A DNA stretch of 11,942 nucleotides from a bacterium (GTDB lineage: Bacteria; UBP13; UBA5359): positions 1-11,942 of the forward strand of contig JAQVUQ010000043.1 of assembly GCA_028699365.1 (NCBI GenBank). The letters are read 5' to 3'. Positions 1-6,806 of the stretch are shown here, piece after piece (positions within the stretch are counted from its first letter, which is position 1; each line of letters opens with the position of its first letter). The notes beneath the pieces are model-generated. The model did no database searches. It was not told the origin of the DNA and worked only from the letters and a program-made list of their open reading frames with translations. Position numbers and translations under genes: made by a program.

Positions 1-57
1 GTTCAAGCCGCTGGACGGGATCTGGATCTACGCGAACACGTCGTACACGATCCCGCA
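1..57 (+). other. Possible foreign or chimeric segment at the left edge
   Basis: Plus-strand frame 2 reads FKPLDGIWIYANTSY and on to residue 19. Eighteen of these 19 codons end in G or C (TTC AAG CCG CTG GAC and so on), which is strong high-GC coding bias unlike the rest of the window. On the minus strand the serA frame is still open, but after the family-typical YDNL it becomes arginine-rich and no longer resembles SerA. The change falls at about position 55-58. I infer that these bases come from another gene or genome, through an assembly or library chimera or a real recombination point. I do not recognise the 19-residue fragment. Confidence 0.4.
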
Positions 58-1291
58 AATTATCGTAACCGCGATCATTGCTGTCGCGAGTCTCGGTTAT
101 TCTCATTCCCCTGGATTCGGCTATCATAGATGCATTCACTATATTGACGCTCTCAGGCATGGCGGACGAAAGCACTCCTGCAATCATGGCCCTGGTAATG
201 GCCGTGGTGGAGAGGTCGTTTATGCTGCCGGCGTATGCAATATCCAGTGAAGTTATGCCGCTGCCGGCCAGGCCGTAAAGCATCTTGCCCAGCTTGGTCG
301 CAAAGCCTATATAAGGCGTAGTGGCTTCCATGACGGATGCATCGACGCCCGGCAGATTGACAGCCGCCCGCACGCTCCCGTCCTTGAAATACATGACTAT
401 CTGCTCAGCCACGTCTATGGCCACATTGATCTGTGCTTCACGAGTGGACGCACCCAGATGCGGGGTGGCGATGATGTTGTCGCAATCCAGAAGTGGATTC
501 TCCAGCGGCGGTTCGCTGACAAAGACGTCCAGTGCGGCACCAGCGATCTTACCTTCCATCAGAGCGCTGTAGAGGGCGCTCTCGTCGATGATGCCTCCCC
601 TGGCGCAGTTGATGATTCTTACTCCCTCTTTCATCATGGCAAACTGTTTGGTGCTGATGAGATTGAGCGTATCTTTTGTCTTGGGAGCATGGACGGTTAT
701 AAAATCCCCTTCCTTGAGGACAGTCTCCAGAGAAGCGATTTTTATTCCCATCTTGGCCGCCTTGTCGGCAGAAGCAAACGGATCGTAAGCTATTACCGAC
801 ATACCGAATCCGATGGCTCTCTTGGCCACTTCAAAACCTATCTTGCCCAGGCCGATTACGCCCAGCGTCTTGCCGTAGACTTCCACTCCCGTAAACTTGT
901 TTCTCTTCCATTCTCTGTCGATTCTAAGAGACTGGTCTGCCTGCGGGATATTTCTCGACAGCGACAGCATGAGCGCCAGGGTGTGCTCTGCGGCTGCCAT
1001 GGTATTGCCGTCCGGAGAGTTCACCACCACTATGCCCCTGCGAGTGGCTGCGGGTATCGATATATTATCTACACCCACGCCCGCTCTGCCGATAATCTTC
1101 AGATTATCGGAGGCCTCTATTACCGCCTCCGTTATCTGAGACTGACTTCTGACTATCAGCGCATCGTAGCCCTTGATTATCTCACAAAGGGCCGCTTCGT
1201 CGTTGCCGGTGTTGACGTCCACCTCGTGGCCGGCCACCTGCAGGATATGTACGCCTTTTTCGGATATGGGATCGCTGACAAGTATTCTCAA
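1..1291 (-). CDS. serA: D-3-phosphoglycerate dehydrogenase, C-terminus cut by window edge
   Basis: SerA oxidises 3-phosphoglycerate to 3-phosphohydroxypyruvate with NAD+, the first committed step of the phosphorylated serine pathway in the cytoplasm. I start it at a TTG (1291-1289), which gives the family-typical MRILVSDPIS and follows an AGGGGTGAGG Shine-Dalgarno. An in-frame GTG at 1300 is a less likely start. Residues 1-100 and 285-315 form the split substrate domain. GLGKIG at 147-152 is the NAD loop, with D170 at the end of the next strand. Catalytic Arg231 (NCARGG), Glu260 (VSEPP) and His278 (TPHLGAS) are present. From about 320 an ASB-type regulatory domain begins, as in the long SerA form of about 525 residues, so about 110 residues including the ACT domain are missing. 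Residues 413-430 (about bases 1-55) do not match the family and are doubtful. A serine T-box lies upstream. Confidence 0.93.
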   Translation of the reverse strand, partial: MRILVSDPISEKGVHILQVAGHEVDVNTGNDEAALCEIIKGYDALIVRSQSQITEAVIEASDNLKIIGRAGVGVDNISIPAATRRGIVVVNSPDGNTMAAAEHTLALMLSLSRNIPQADQSLRIDREWKRNKFTGVEVYGKTLGVIGLGKIGFEVAKRAIGFGMSVIAYDPFASADKAAKMGIKIASLETVLKEGDFITVHAPKTKDTLNLISTKQFAMMKEGVRIINCARGGIIDESALYSALMEGKIAGAALDVFVSEPPLENPLLDCDNIIATPHLGASTREAQINVAIDVAEQIVMYFKDGSVRAAVNLPGVDASVMEATTPYIGFATKLGKMLYGLAGSGITSLDIAYAGSINDLSTTAITRAMIAGVLSSAMPESVNIVNASMIAESRGMRITETRDSNDRGYDNLRDRVRRVRVDPDPVQRLE

Positions 1292-1316
1292 TACCCTCAC
1301 CCCTTTTTTAGCTTTT

Positions 1317-1372
1317 CAGGCTGAAGACTGAAGTCTGAAGGAGTTTACGCTCAAGCGCTTTTCTTCAGCCTG
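1317..1372. repeat. Foldback element with heptad repeats in the serA leader
   Basis: A perfect 11-bp inverted repeat (CAGGCTGAAGA at 1317-1327 and TCTTCAGCCTG at 1362-1372) encloses 34 bp. The left arm runs into three tandem heptamers, CTGAAGA, CTGAAGT and CTGAAGG (1321-1341). It lies between the T-box terminator and the serA start, so it is transcribed whenever the T-box reads through. The arms could fold in the mRNA, but there is no U-tract. Related period-7 arrays occur at 6941-6969 and 9245-9366. Confidence 0.65.
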
Positions 1373-1393
1373 CTCACTGCTTCATGCCTTATT

Positions 1394-1434
1394 ATAAAAA
1401 AAGCCTCTTGTCCCAGTAAAGGGACGAGAGGCTT
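1394..1434 (-). terminator. T-box intrinsic terminator
   Basis: The arms AAGCCTCTCGTCCC (1434-1421) and GGGACAAGAGGCTT (1414-1401) pair with one C-A mismatch around a 6-nt loop, and a run of U follows. The left arm includes CTCGTCCCT, which in the alternative fold pairs with the AGGG...GCGGG T-box strand to form the antiterminator. This is the switch point of the leader. Confidence 0.93.
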
Positions 1435-1642
1435 GATTCCCGCGTTGCCACCCTATTTGGCTGCTTGCGCAGCCCTCTCTTAAGCGATAACGGGCTTAAC
1501 CGGCAGAGGGCTTACAGACCAGGTAAAGGCGTTCAACCCTGCGACTCAGGAGCGGATTCAAGCATTTACAGTGCCGGCTTGCAGCGTCCGCCGACTCTCT
1601 ACGACTGCTACTGCCCTACTACTCTCCGTCAACGTCATTAAC
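1394..1642 (-). promoter_or_regulatory. Serine-specific T-box leader controlling serA
   Basis: This is a tRNA-sensing leader RNA that lets transcription reach serA when uncharged tRNA-Ser accumulates. In transcript order, an AGAGAGTCGG motif typical of Stem I (about 1600-1591) comes first. The specifier region GAA-TCC-G follows, with TCC (serine) at 1556-1554, aligned by the GAA before it and the purine after it. A Stem III-like helix follows (CCCTCT with AGAGGG, TTAAGC with GCTTAA, about 1510-1474), then a small GGCTGC-GCAA-GCAGCC hairpin. The T-box sequence AGGGTGGCAACGCGGG ends at 1439, and a terminator with U-tract follows. The bulge UGGC (1450-1447) should pair with 3' GCCA, which fits the G discriminator of bacterial tRNA-Ser. 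Codon, acceptor bulge and downstream gene thus all agree. The start is the inferred transcription start. Confidence 0.93.
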
Positions 1643-1648
1643 AGGCTG

Positions 1649-1677
1649 ATTTTAGCACAGGAAGCGAGCAAAAGCAA
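1649..1677 (-). promoter_or_regulatory. Sigma-70 type promoter for the T-box/serA transcript
   Basis: TTGCTT (1677-1672), a 17-nt spacer and TAAAAT (1654-1649) with a TGC extended -10 just before it. The predicted start is near 1642, a few bases before the Stem I region. The promoter begins 7 bp after the stop codon of the upstream nucleotidyltransferase gene, with no terminator between them. Confidence 0.75.
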
Positions 1678-1684
1678 TAGCTTC

Positions 1685-2722
1685 TTATACCCTCTCGTTA
1701 CAACCGATAACCGCTCCCGGATCGAGATAGACCGCCGGCCTGATGCGGCTGGATGTGCCTATGATAGCTCTGTTGAGAACGGCGCCTTCGCCGATCACCA
1801 CGTTCTCCCACAGGATGCTCTCCTTCAGGCTGCTATGGCTGTCCACTATGCTGTTGCGCCCGATAAAGACGTTGGGTCCCAGATCGACTCCGTCCATTAT
1901 CCTGACGCCATCCCCGATGTACGCAGGCCCGGTAATCCTGGCGGTGGGGCTGATGACCGCATTTTCGCCGATGACAACGTCATCGCCCTCATTAAAGCTC
2001 AGGCCGTCTATACTTACATATCCGGCCGCTATATCGCGATGCGCCTGAAAATACTTCTCCGGATTGCCGATATCCAGCCAGTATGCCTCCTCAAAATAAC
2101 CGTACATGGGTCTTTTATGAGCCAGCAGATCAGGATAGACCTTTCTCTCCAGGGAATACTCTGTCTCAGGAGGAATGTAATCCAGTATCTCGGGTTCGAA
2201 GATATAAGTGCCGGCATTGATATGATGGGATGTCACGGCATCAGGAGCAGGCTTCTCGGTAAAACGCAGTATCCTTCCGTTATCGTCTGTATCGATTACG
2301 CCGTAAGCAGTAGGATCATCCACGTAAGCCAGGCTGATCGTGGCTACAGAGCCTCTTCGCGTGTGATAATCGATCATTTTGCCAAGATCCAGATCGGTCA
2401 GGACATCACCATTGAACACCATAAATGTTTCATTGAAATGCGAGGCGGCGTTCTTTATGGCGCCTCCGGTTCCCAGTGGGCAATCCTCGATCACATAATC
2501 CACCTTCATGCCGAAATTGTCTTCGGATTCTATATAATGCTTCAGCATATCAGGCAGGTAGCACATGCTCATGACTACTTCCGTTATACCGTAGTTGCTC
2601 AGTCTGCGCATCATATGCCCTATAAACGGACGGTTGACAATAGGAACCAACGGTTTGGGAAGCGTATAGGTCAAAGGATAGAGCCTTGTTCCTTTTCCGC
2701 CTACAAGAATCAACGCCTTCAT
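1685..2722 (-). CDS. NDP-sugar pyrophosphorylase, mannose-1-phosphate guanylyltransferase-like
   Basis: A cytoplasmic nucleotidyltransferase that joins a sugar 1-phosphate to an NTP, giving an NDP-sugar for glycan or cell-surface polymer synthesis. The start at 2722 (MKALILVGG) has an AAGGGGG Shine-Dalgarno 6 bases upstream. An upstream in-frame start at 2824 would add a 34-residue tail unlike the family. Of 345 residues, 1-235 form the Rossmann-like transferase domain: GGKGTRL at 8-14 binds the triphosphate, followed by LPKP (Lys23), GTGG at 84-87, FNGD at 103-106 with the metal Asp, EKP at 156-158 and WLDIG at 215-219. Residues about 245-340 are hexapeptide (left-handed beta-helix) repeats such as VVIGENAVISPTARITG. 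The pattern fits GDP-mannose pyrophosphorylase best. Glucose-1-phosphate thymidylyl- or uridylyltransferase specificity cannot be excluded from sequence alone. The gene lies 110 bp after the anti-sigma gene. Confidence 0.88.
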   Translation of the reverse strand: MKALILVGGKGTRLYPLTYTLPKPLVPIVNRPFIGHMMRRLSNYGITEVVMSMCYLPDMLKHYIESEDNFGMKVDYVIEDCPLGTGGAIKNAASHFNETFMVFNGDVLTDLDLGKMIDYHTRRGSVATISLAYVDDPTAYGVIDTDDNGRILRFTEKPAPDAVTSHHINAGTYIFEPEILDYIPPETEYSLERKVYPDLLAHKRPMYGYFEEAYWLDIGNPEKYFQAHRDIAAGYVSIDGLSFNEGDDVVIGENAVISPTARITGPAYIGDGVRIMDGVDLGPNVFIGRNSIVDSHSSLKESILWENVVIGEGAVLNRAIIGTSSRIRPAVYLDPGAVIGCNERV

Positions 2723-2762
2723 ATCATACCCCCTTCTTTGTACCTTATTTAATACCCTTGTA

Positions 2763-2786
2763 GCTTGCTTTCTAAACATAGCAAGC
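2763..2786 (-). other. Perfect stem-loop at the start of the nucleotidyltransferase leader
   Basis: GCTTGCT (2763-2769) and AGCAAGC (2780-2786) form a perfect 7-bp stem with a 10-nt loop. No U-tract follows on the minus strand, so it is not an intrinsic terminator. If the promoter at 2796-2824 is real, the stem starts about 3 nt after the transcription start. It could be a 5' mRNA-stabilising hairpin or a dyad operator. Confidence 0.5.
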
Positions 2787-2795
2787 GTTATGTTT

Positions 2796-2824
2796 ATGAT
2801 ATTCTTTTCGTCCGTTGGATGCAA
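2796..2824 (-). promoter_or_regulatory. Possible promoter for the nucleotidyltransferase gene
   Basis: TTGCAT (2824-2819), a 17-nt spacer and TATCAT (2801-2796). The -10 matches consensus at 5 of 6 positions and the -35 at 3 of 6. It lies in the 110-bp gap after the anti-sigma gene. The gene may also be read from the sigma promoter. Confidence 0.4.
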
Positions 2825-2832
2825 GTAGAGGT

Positions 2833-4161
2833 CTATCTCTGCTTCTGCGGCAGGAGCAGGATATAGCCCTCTCCGTTCACGGGGATGATGCCTGGTATGA
2901 CCTGCAGGAAGCTCTGCCAGGTGGTGAGACGGGCAACGTATGAGGACAGGTCCCGCTCCTCCAGATACGAAGGAGAAATGATTACACTGCGGCTTAAGTC
3001 GGCAAGCGCCTCAAATCTTGCCGCAGTTGCCGTCCCCATACTCAGGATATTCTCCAGGGATGAATCTCTCCCCTTCATTTCAGCGTGCGGGATAAAGATG
3101 CTCCAGTTACCGCTCCATACGCTCGCATTGGTCAGGGTGAAGGATTGACGCGTCCCGGTGGCTGAACGCAGTTCCAGAGAGCGTCCGGCAGGGCTCTGCT
3201 CGCTTCTCGCCTTGCTGTCAGGCTGATTTGCTTTGACGGTAGCCGGAGCAACTGCTTCTATCGTTATTCTGTCGCGGCTTACCTTGATGCCGGCAAAGGG
3301 CTGCTGATTAACCGAGAGGGTCGCCGTCGTGCTACTCTTCTCCATCAGCGGAGCAGGTATGCCGGCGGCGCGAGCCGACTTCAGCGGGGCTCTAGACAAG
3401 GACGCCGCGCTGCCCCTGGCTTCGGAGGCAACGGACATGTCCCGGTCCGGTAAAGCGCTATCGGTGTTGCTGGAATGATCGTCTTTAACACCGGTATGGG
3501 AATTACCGCTGTACCGCATTTCCGAAACCGGAGAACTGGGAACCGGAGGCGTAATTCCTCCTTCTGTTCTATTCTCAGCCGGGCGATTTTCCAACTTGTT
3601 ATCCGACTGTACCTGCTTTGCCGTCAGGACCGGTGTATCCTGCGACGTATCGTTCACCGGCACCTCTGTTCTTGCCTGCGAACGGTTCTTTTTCGCAACG
3701 GCGCTTTGCGTGCGCTTGCCGTCAAGCGGTGGTTTCTTGGGCTGCATCATTTCTATAGCGGTATTGCTCTTCTCTTTTGACAGGGGGATGTCCGTATACC
3801 GGGCATCATCATGAACTCCGTGTATAGTCACCAGAGCCAGCAGCAGCACCAGCGCACCGGCTCCTGCCAGCTCAAACGGACGTCGTGAGACGGGAATGCC
3901 GAACGGCAGATTCCGCCACCAGGGATTTCGTCTTCGCTGCTCCTCGTCGGCCAGCCTGGCATGAAGCCTGGCGGCAAATCCGGCAGGCGGATCCACACGA
4001 CTCATCTTCTGCAGATGTCCCCTGACATCCGACAGCTCTTCCAGCCTGCGTCGACACTCCGGGCAAGCGGCCAGATGCTCTCTCAAGCCCTCGGCTTCAC
4101 CGGGAAGCAGTTCGCCGTCCATATAAGTTGATATCATATCTTCACGATAGCGACAGTTCAC
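2833..4161 (-). CDS. Long membrane anti-sigma factor with zinc-finger (zf-HC2) N-terminus
   Basis: This should hold the neighbouring ECF sigma factor at the membrane. The N-terminus has the ZAS-type zinc site: Cys3, His29, Cys33, Cys36 (HLAACPEC). Residues 97-113 (ELAGAGALVLLLALVTI) are the single membrane span. Residues about 118-300 form a hydrophilic Ser/Thr/Lys/Gln-rich extracytoplasmic linker. The C-terminal ~75 residues (about 370-442) read like a small alpha/beta STN-type domain: FEALADLSRSVIISPS, then a TWQSFLQVI helix and a GYILLL strand. The STN call rests on pattern only. At 442 residues the protein is much longer than usual zf-HC2 anti-sigma factors of about 80-250. The GTG start at 4161 overlaps the sigma stop codon in a GTGA, so translation is probably coupled, with GGAGG upstream. 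The signal sensed by the outer domain is unknown. Confidence 0.82.
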   Translation of the reverse strand: MNCRYREDMISTYMDGELLPGEAEGLREHLAACPECRRRLEELSDVRGHLQKMSRVDPPAGFAARLHARLADEEQRRRNPWWRNLPFGIPVSRRPFELAGAGALVLLLALVTIHGVHDDARYTDIPLSKEKSNTAIEMMQPKKPPLDGKRTQSAVAKKNRSQARTEVPVNDTSQDTPVLTAKQVQSDNKLENRPAENRTEGGITPPVPSSPVSEMRYSGNSHTGVKDDHSSNTDSALPDRDMSVASEARGSAASLSRAPLKSARAAGIPAPLMEKSSTTATLSVNQQPFAGIKVSRDRITIEAVAPATVKANQPDSKARSEQSPAGRSLELRSATGTRQSFTLTNASVWSGNWSIFIPHAEMKGRDSSLENILSMGTATAARFEALADLSRSVIISPSYLEERDLSSYVARLTTWQSFLQVIPGIIPVNGEGYILLLPQKQR

Positions 4162-4748
4162 CCTTCAGTTCCCTCCGTATATTCGACGCTGCACAAGCCC
4201 GGGAAGTTCCGTCTGATGATTTGCTGCAGTGCAGCTCTGCCGCGATGGACTCGCGATTTGACCGTGCCGACGGATATTCTCAGTGTCTGCGATATTTCCT
4301 GGTAACTGTAATCGTGAATGTCGCGCATAACCAGGACGGCGCGTTGCTCGGGCGGCAACTGCAACAGGGCTTTCTGAATATCTTCCTGGAGAAGAGCGGC
4401 TTCCGCACAATCGGCAGGGTTGCCGCCAGGATAAGGATCGGATCTGTCGCCGATAGAATCCAGGGGCGATGTCGGCCGTCTGTTGCGGCTGCGCGCAATG
4501 TCTATGGCGGTATTGGAAATGATCCGGTAAAGCCAGGTGGAGAAGGCTGAACGCCCGTCAAAGCTCACCAGCGATCTGTAGGCTTTTATCAGCGCTTCCT
4601 GAGCAACGTCCTCGGCATCCGCATGGTTGCCGGACATGCGATAAGCGGTCTCATAGGCTTTCTGCATATAAGGTGATATAAGTTCCTCGAAGGCGCCGGC
4701 ATCACCGGAGCGGCAACGCTCTATAAGGCTCTTTTCACGCTCGTCCAA
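4158..4748 (-). CDS. ECF (sigma-70 group 4) RNA polymerase sigma factor
   Basis: This directs RNA polymerase to a specific promoter set, probably in response to an envelope signal passed by the anti-sigma factor. Region 2 covers about residues 20-90, with DAEDVAQEALIKAYRSL and FSTWLYRIISNTAIDIAR typical of the -10-binding helices. Residues 91-120 are the acidic and proline-rich linker. Region 4 is about 123-176, with LPPEQRAVLVMRDI, YSYQEIS and VGTVKSRVHRGRAAL forming the -35-binding helix-turn-helix. At 196 residues it has normal ECF length and RpoE/SigW-like style. The start is TTG at 4748 with GGGGGAA 6 bases upstream; no better start is in frame. I see no ECF-type AAC promoter motif in front of the gene. 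The next gene, overlapping by 4 bp, is its anti-sigma factor. The regulon is not visible here. Confidence 0.93.
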   Translation of the reverse strand: MDEREKSLIERCRSGDAGAFEELISPYMQKAYETAYRMSGNHADAEDVAQEALIKAYRSLVSFDGRSAFSTWLYRIISNTAIDIARSRNRRPTSPLDSIGDRSDPYPGGNPADCAEAALLQEDIQKALLQLPPEQRAVLVMRDIHDYSYQEISQTLRISVGTVKSRVHRGRAALQQIIRRNFPGLCSVEYTEGTEG

Positions 4749-4776
4749 ACAGCTTCCCCCACAGCAAGATACATTG

Positions 4777-4804
4777 ATTGTAACATCTGACGGCTTTAAG
4801 TCAA
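4777..4804 (-). promoter_or_regulatory. Sigma-70 type promoter for the sigma/anti-sigma operon
   Basis: TTGACT (4804-4799), a 16-nt spacer and TACAAT (4782-4777). Both boxes match consensus at 5 of 6 positions. The predicted start is near 4770, about 22 nt before the TTG start codon. It suggests basal housekeeping transcription rather than autoregulation. Confidence 0.7.
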
Positions 4805-4853
4805 AGGAGAAGGGATTGCAAGTGAGAGCACCAGGGTGACGTTGTGCGAAATA

Positions 4854-6707
4854 TCATTTGATGTATATTACGGTATCTTTGCCTTCTTTAATAACCACCT
4901 TTTGATGCATCTTCCATAGATTGGATATGGAATCAACGGCATAATCGTTGGTGTACCTCAATACAGCATCAAGCAAATAAGTCCCCGGCGCGAGCGGAAT
5001 TGCCGGATTACCGTTATCATGCTCGTGCCTGTCTTGCCACCAGAGTATACCGCCCCACTCGGGCCCGGACATACCTGAAATTACGGGCTTACCTGTATCA
5101 GCATCAGTTAAGCTGTATCCTATCCAGGCACTTTTTATATACTGTTCCGGTGCTTCCCGGCTCAAAACAGGGAACATTTCATTTGGTGATGCTTTGAATA
5201 CAAGGCACTGCTCTGCCGTTTTGACTGCCAATCGTATTTTTGTTGTTTTACCCGGATATACATTAAACGAGGTATGCAGAGGGAAATACCGGTTGCCATA
5301 GGGCTTTAACCATAAGGTATATTCACCGGAAGGCACTTTGCTTGGTGCATGGAAGTATGACGTGCTGTTGACCGCTATTCCGTCCTTAGTGAGCAGCAAG
5401 GCATTGAAACCGCTCAAGGCTTTCCCTGTCCCGGCATCTATAACCGTCAAATCCAGTTCACCGGGGTCAGGAACTTTAAGTAGTATATTCTTCTTCGCAC
5501 GGCCTTCATCCACTCGTATCGGTTTTCCGATATACAGTGGTTGTTGCTTCTTGTCCAATACCATAATAACCACGTCGCCGCCGGACATATTATAGACGGA
5601 AAATGAACCGTTATTGCTGATGCCGAAAGATCTCGCTACGATGTCCCAGGATGATGCTTTCACTGATGGAGCGGTATAATATTTCCTGCTCGGTCCTCTT
5701 TGTCTGGCCCAGACAGCCACACTTCCCGACGTCAAAGGCCTGCTGCTTTTAGCATTAATAACGCGCCCGGAGACGGCGCCTGTCGGCAAAGTTAGATTAA
5801 CCGTATTATTGCCGGGTGCAAGCATCACTTCCCGGCTGTAGGGATAAGCCGGTTTACCGGACTTAAAGTTGTAAATGCAATAGTTGAAAACTGTGCGACC
5901 GGTCTCCTCGAGATGCAATTCAAACTGTCCATAGGAATCTGTTTTGCATGAATCGCTGTCCATACCTTGCGAGCTTACGGATACTCTTGCCCCCGATACA
6001 GGCTTACCATATCTGGTCACCGTTCCTTTTACGGTTACGAGTGAGGCCCTGTCAATGTCCAGCAACGCTTTTTTACCCGGCAGCAGCAAAACCTTACGCG
6101 TGATCGTCTGTCTGTCGTTCGTTATAGTTACATCATACAGCGCCGGTCCCAGGTTGGAGTATACGGCATATCCATCGGCAGGTAGTTTGCCTGTAGGCAG
6201 CGGCGGCGTACTGGAAGCAGGTGCTACCAGGCCATTAAGATGCAGATAGACTAAGGGATTATTACCGACAAGACGCTTTGCTCTGATCTCCAGCGTTGAT
6301 GTCGGCGGTATCATTATAACTATACCCTTTGAAGTATCGACTTTCTCCTCTATCAGGCGTGGGGCCCCTTCTCTCTCTACAATAAGGCGTACAACCTGTT
6401 CCGGTAAATTGCCGACGCTGAATCTCCCGTCGTCATCCGTAACTGTAGTGAAGCGGTATACAGCCTTATCAATCGTGGGCGATTCAAAGGCATCGGCTCT
6501 CTCGGTAACGATAATTCTTGCTCCTGCGACCCCCTTATTGGAATAATCCATTATTCTGCCGTTAACGGTAAATGCTCTCTTCGTTTCCTGTGGAGCCTGT
6601 TCGGCGCGAACGGAGGTAACTGCAATCGAATAAGCTGCAAGTGAGAGAAAAATTATTAAAAGAGATACAAGCCGTTTTATTGTATCGATCTGCTTGGACA
6701 GAGGCAT
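4854..6707 (-). CDS. Secreted multi-domain protein with carboxypeptidase-regulatory-like beta modules
   Basis: An exported protein with no enzyme motif that I recognise. Residues 1-35 are a classical signal peptide (KR then a hydrophobic LVSLLIIFLSLAAYSIAV stretch, likely cut at SVRA-EQ). The mature part is a chain of Ig/transthyretin-like beta modules with the pattern G.V.D..G.PV.GA.V.V...DG.F.: about 46-135 (NKGVAGARIIV, DDDGRFSVGNLP), 222-308 (YGKPVSGARVSV, DSYGQFEL), 309-410 (GAVSGRVIN, NNGSFSVYNM), 416-496 (GTGKALSGF, SGEYTLWLKPYG) and a Trp-rich last module 526-617. I chose ATG 6707 because AGGAG lies 8 bases upstream; GTG 6713 is too close to it. There is no sortase motif or second membrane span, so it is probably secreted or wall-associated by other means. 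It stands alone between tRNA-Pro and the sigma operon. Adhesion or a structural role is a guess. Confidence 0.8.
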   Translation of the reverse strand: MPLSKQIDTIKRLVSLLIIFLSLAAYSIAVTSVRAEQAPQETKRAFTVNGRIMDYSNKGVAGARIIVTERADAFESPTIDKAVYRFTTVTDDDGRFSVGNLPEQVVRLIVEREGAPRLIEEKVDTSKGIVIMIPPTSTLEIRAKRLVGNNPLVYLHLNGLVAPASSTPPLPTGKLPADGYAVYSNLGPALYDVTITNDRQTITRKVLLLPGKKALLDIDRASLVTVKGTVTRYGKPVSGARVSVSSQGMDSDSCKTDSYGQFELHLEETGRTVFNYCIYNFKSGKPAYPYSREVMLAPGNNTVNLTLPTGAVSGRVINAKSSRPLTSGSVAVWARQRGPSRKYYTAPSVKASSWDIVARSFGISNNGSFSVYNMSGGDVVIMVLDKKQQPLYIGKPIRVDEGRAKKNILLKVPDPGELDLTVIDAGTGKALSGFNALLLTKDGIAVNSTSYFHAPSKVPSGEYTLWLKPYGNRYFPLHTSFNVYPGKTTKIRLAVKTAEQCLVFKASPNEMFPVLSREAPEQYIKSAWIGYSLTDADTGKPVISGMSGPEWGGILWWQDRHEHDNGNPAIPLAPGTYLLDAVLRYTNDYAVDSISNLWKMHQKVVIKEGKDTVIYIK

Positions 6708-6763
6708 TGTCACCGCTCCTCTTTACAATAATTCGACTTAAATGAATCATACTGTCAGGTAAG

Positions 6764-6791
6764 ATTCTATCTTTTCCGCTATAATGGTAAA
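6764..6791 (-). promoter_or_regulatory. Possible promoter for the secreted beta-module protein
   Basis: TTTACC (6791-6786), a 16-nt spacer and TAGAAT (6769-6764). The -35 matches at 4 of 6 positions and the -10 at 5 of 6. The predicted start near 6757 gives a leader of about 50 nt ending in an AGGAG site. Confidence 0.4.
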
Positions 6792-6806
6792 TTAATCCTG
6801 AAAAAA

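Noticed and set aside
458-1324. 288-codon open frame on the plus strand
   Set aside because: It is antisense to serA, whose motifs and start are certain. The translation has no family pattern and no ribosome binding site.
1321-1341. Tandem short repeats considered as a CRISPR remnant
   Set aside because: Units are 7 bp with no spacers and no cas genes in the window.
1571-2752. 393-codon open frame on the plus strand
   Set aside because: It covers the complement of the T-box leader and the nucleotidyltransferase gene. The minus-strand gene has all transferase motifs, and the plus-strand frame shows none.
2763-2786. Stem-loop considered as terminator of the anti-sigma gene
   Set aside because: Only 7 bp with a 10-nt loop, followed by TACAAGGG rather than U residues.
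4128-4550. 140-codon plus-strand frame
   Set aside because: Antisense to the sigma factor gene, which has clear region 2 and region 4 motifs; no independent support.
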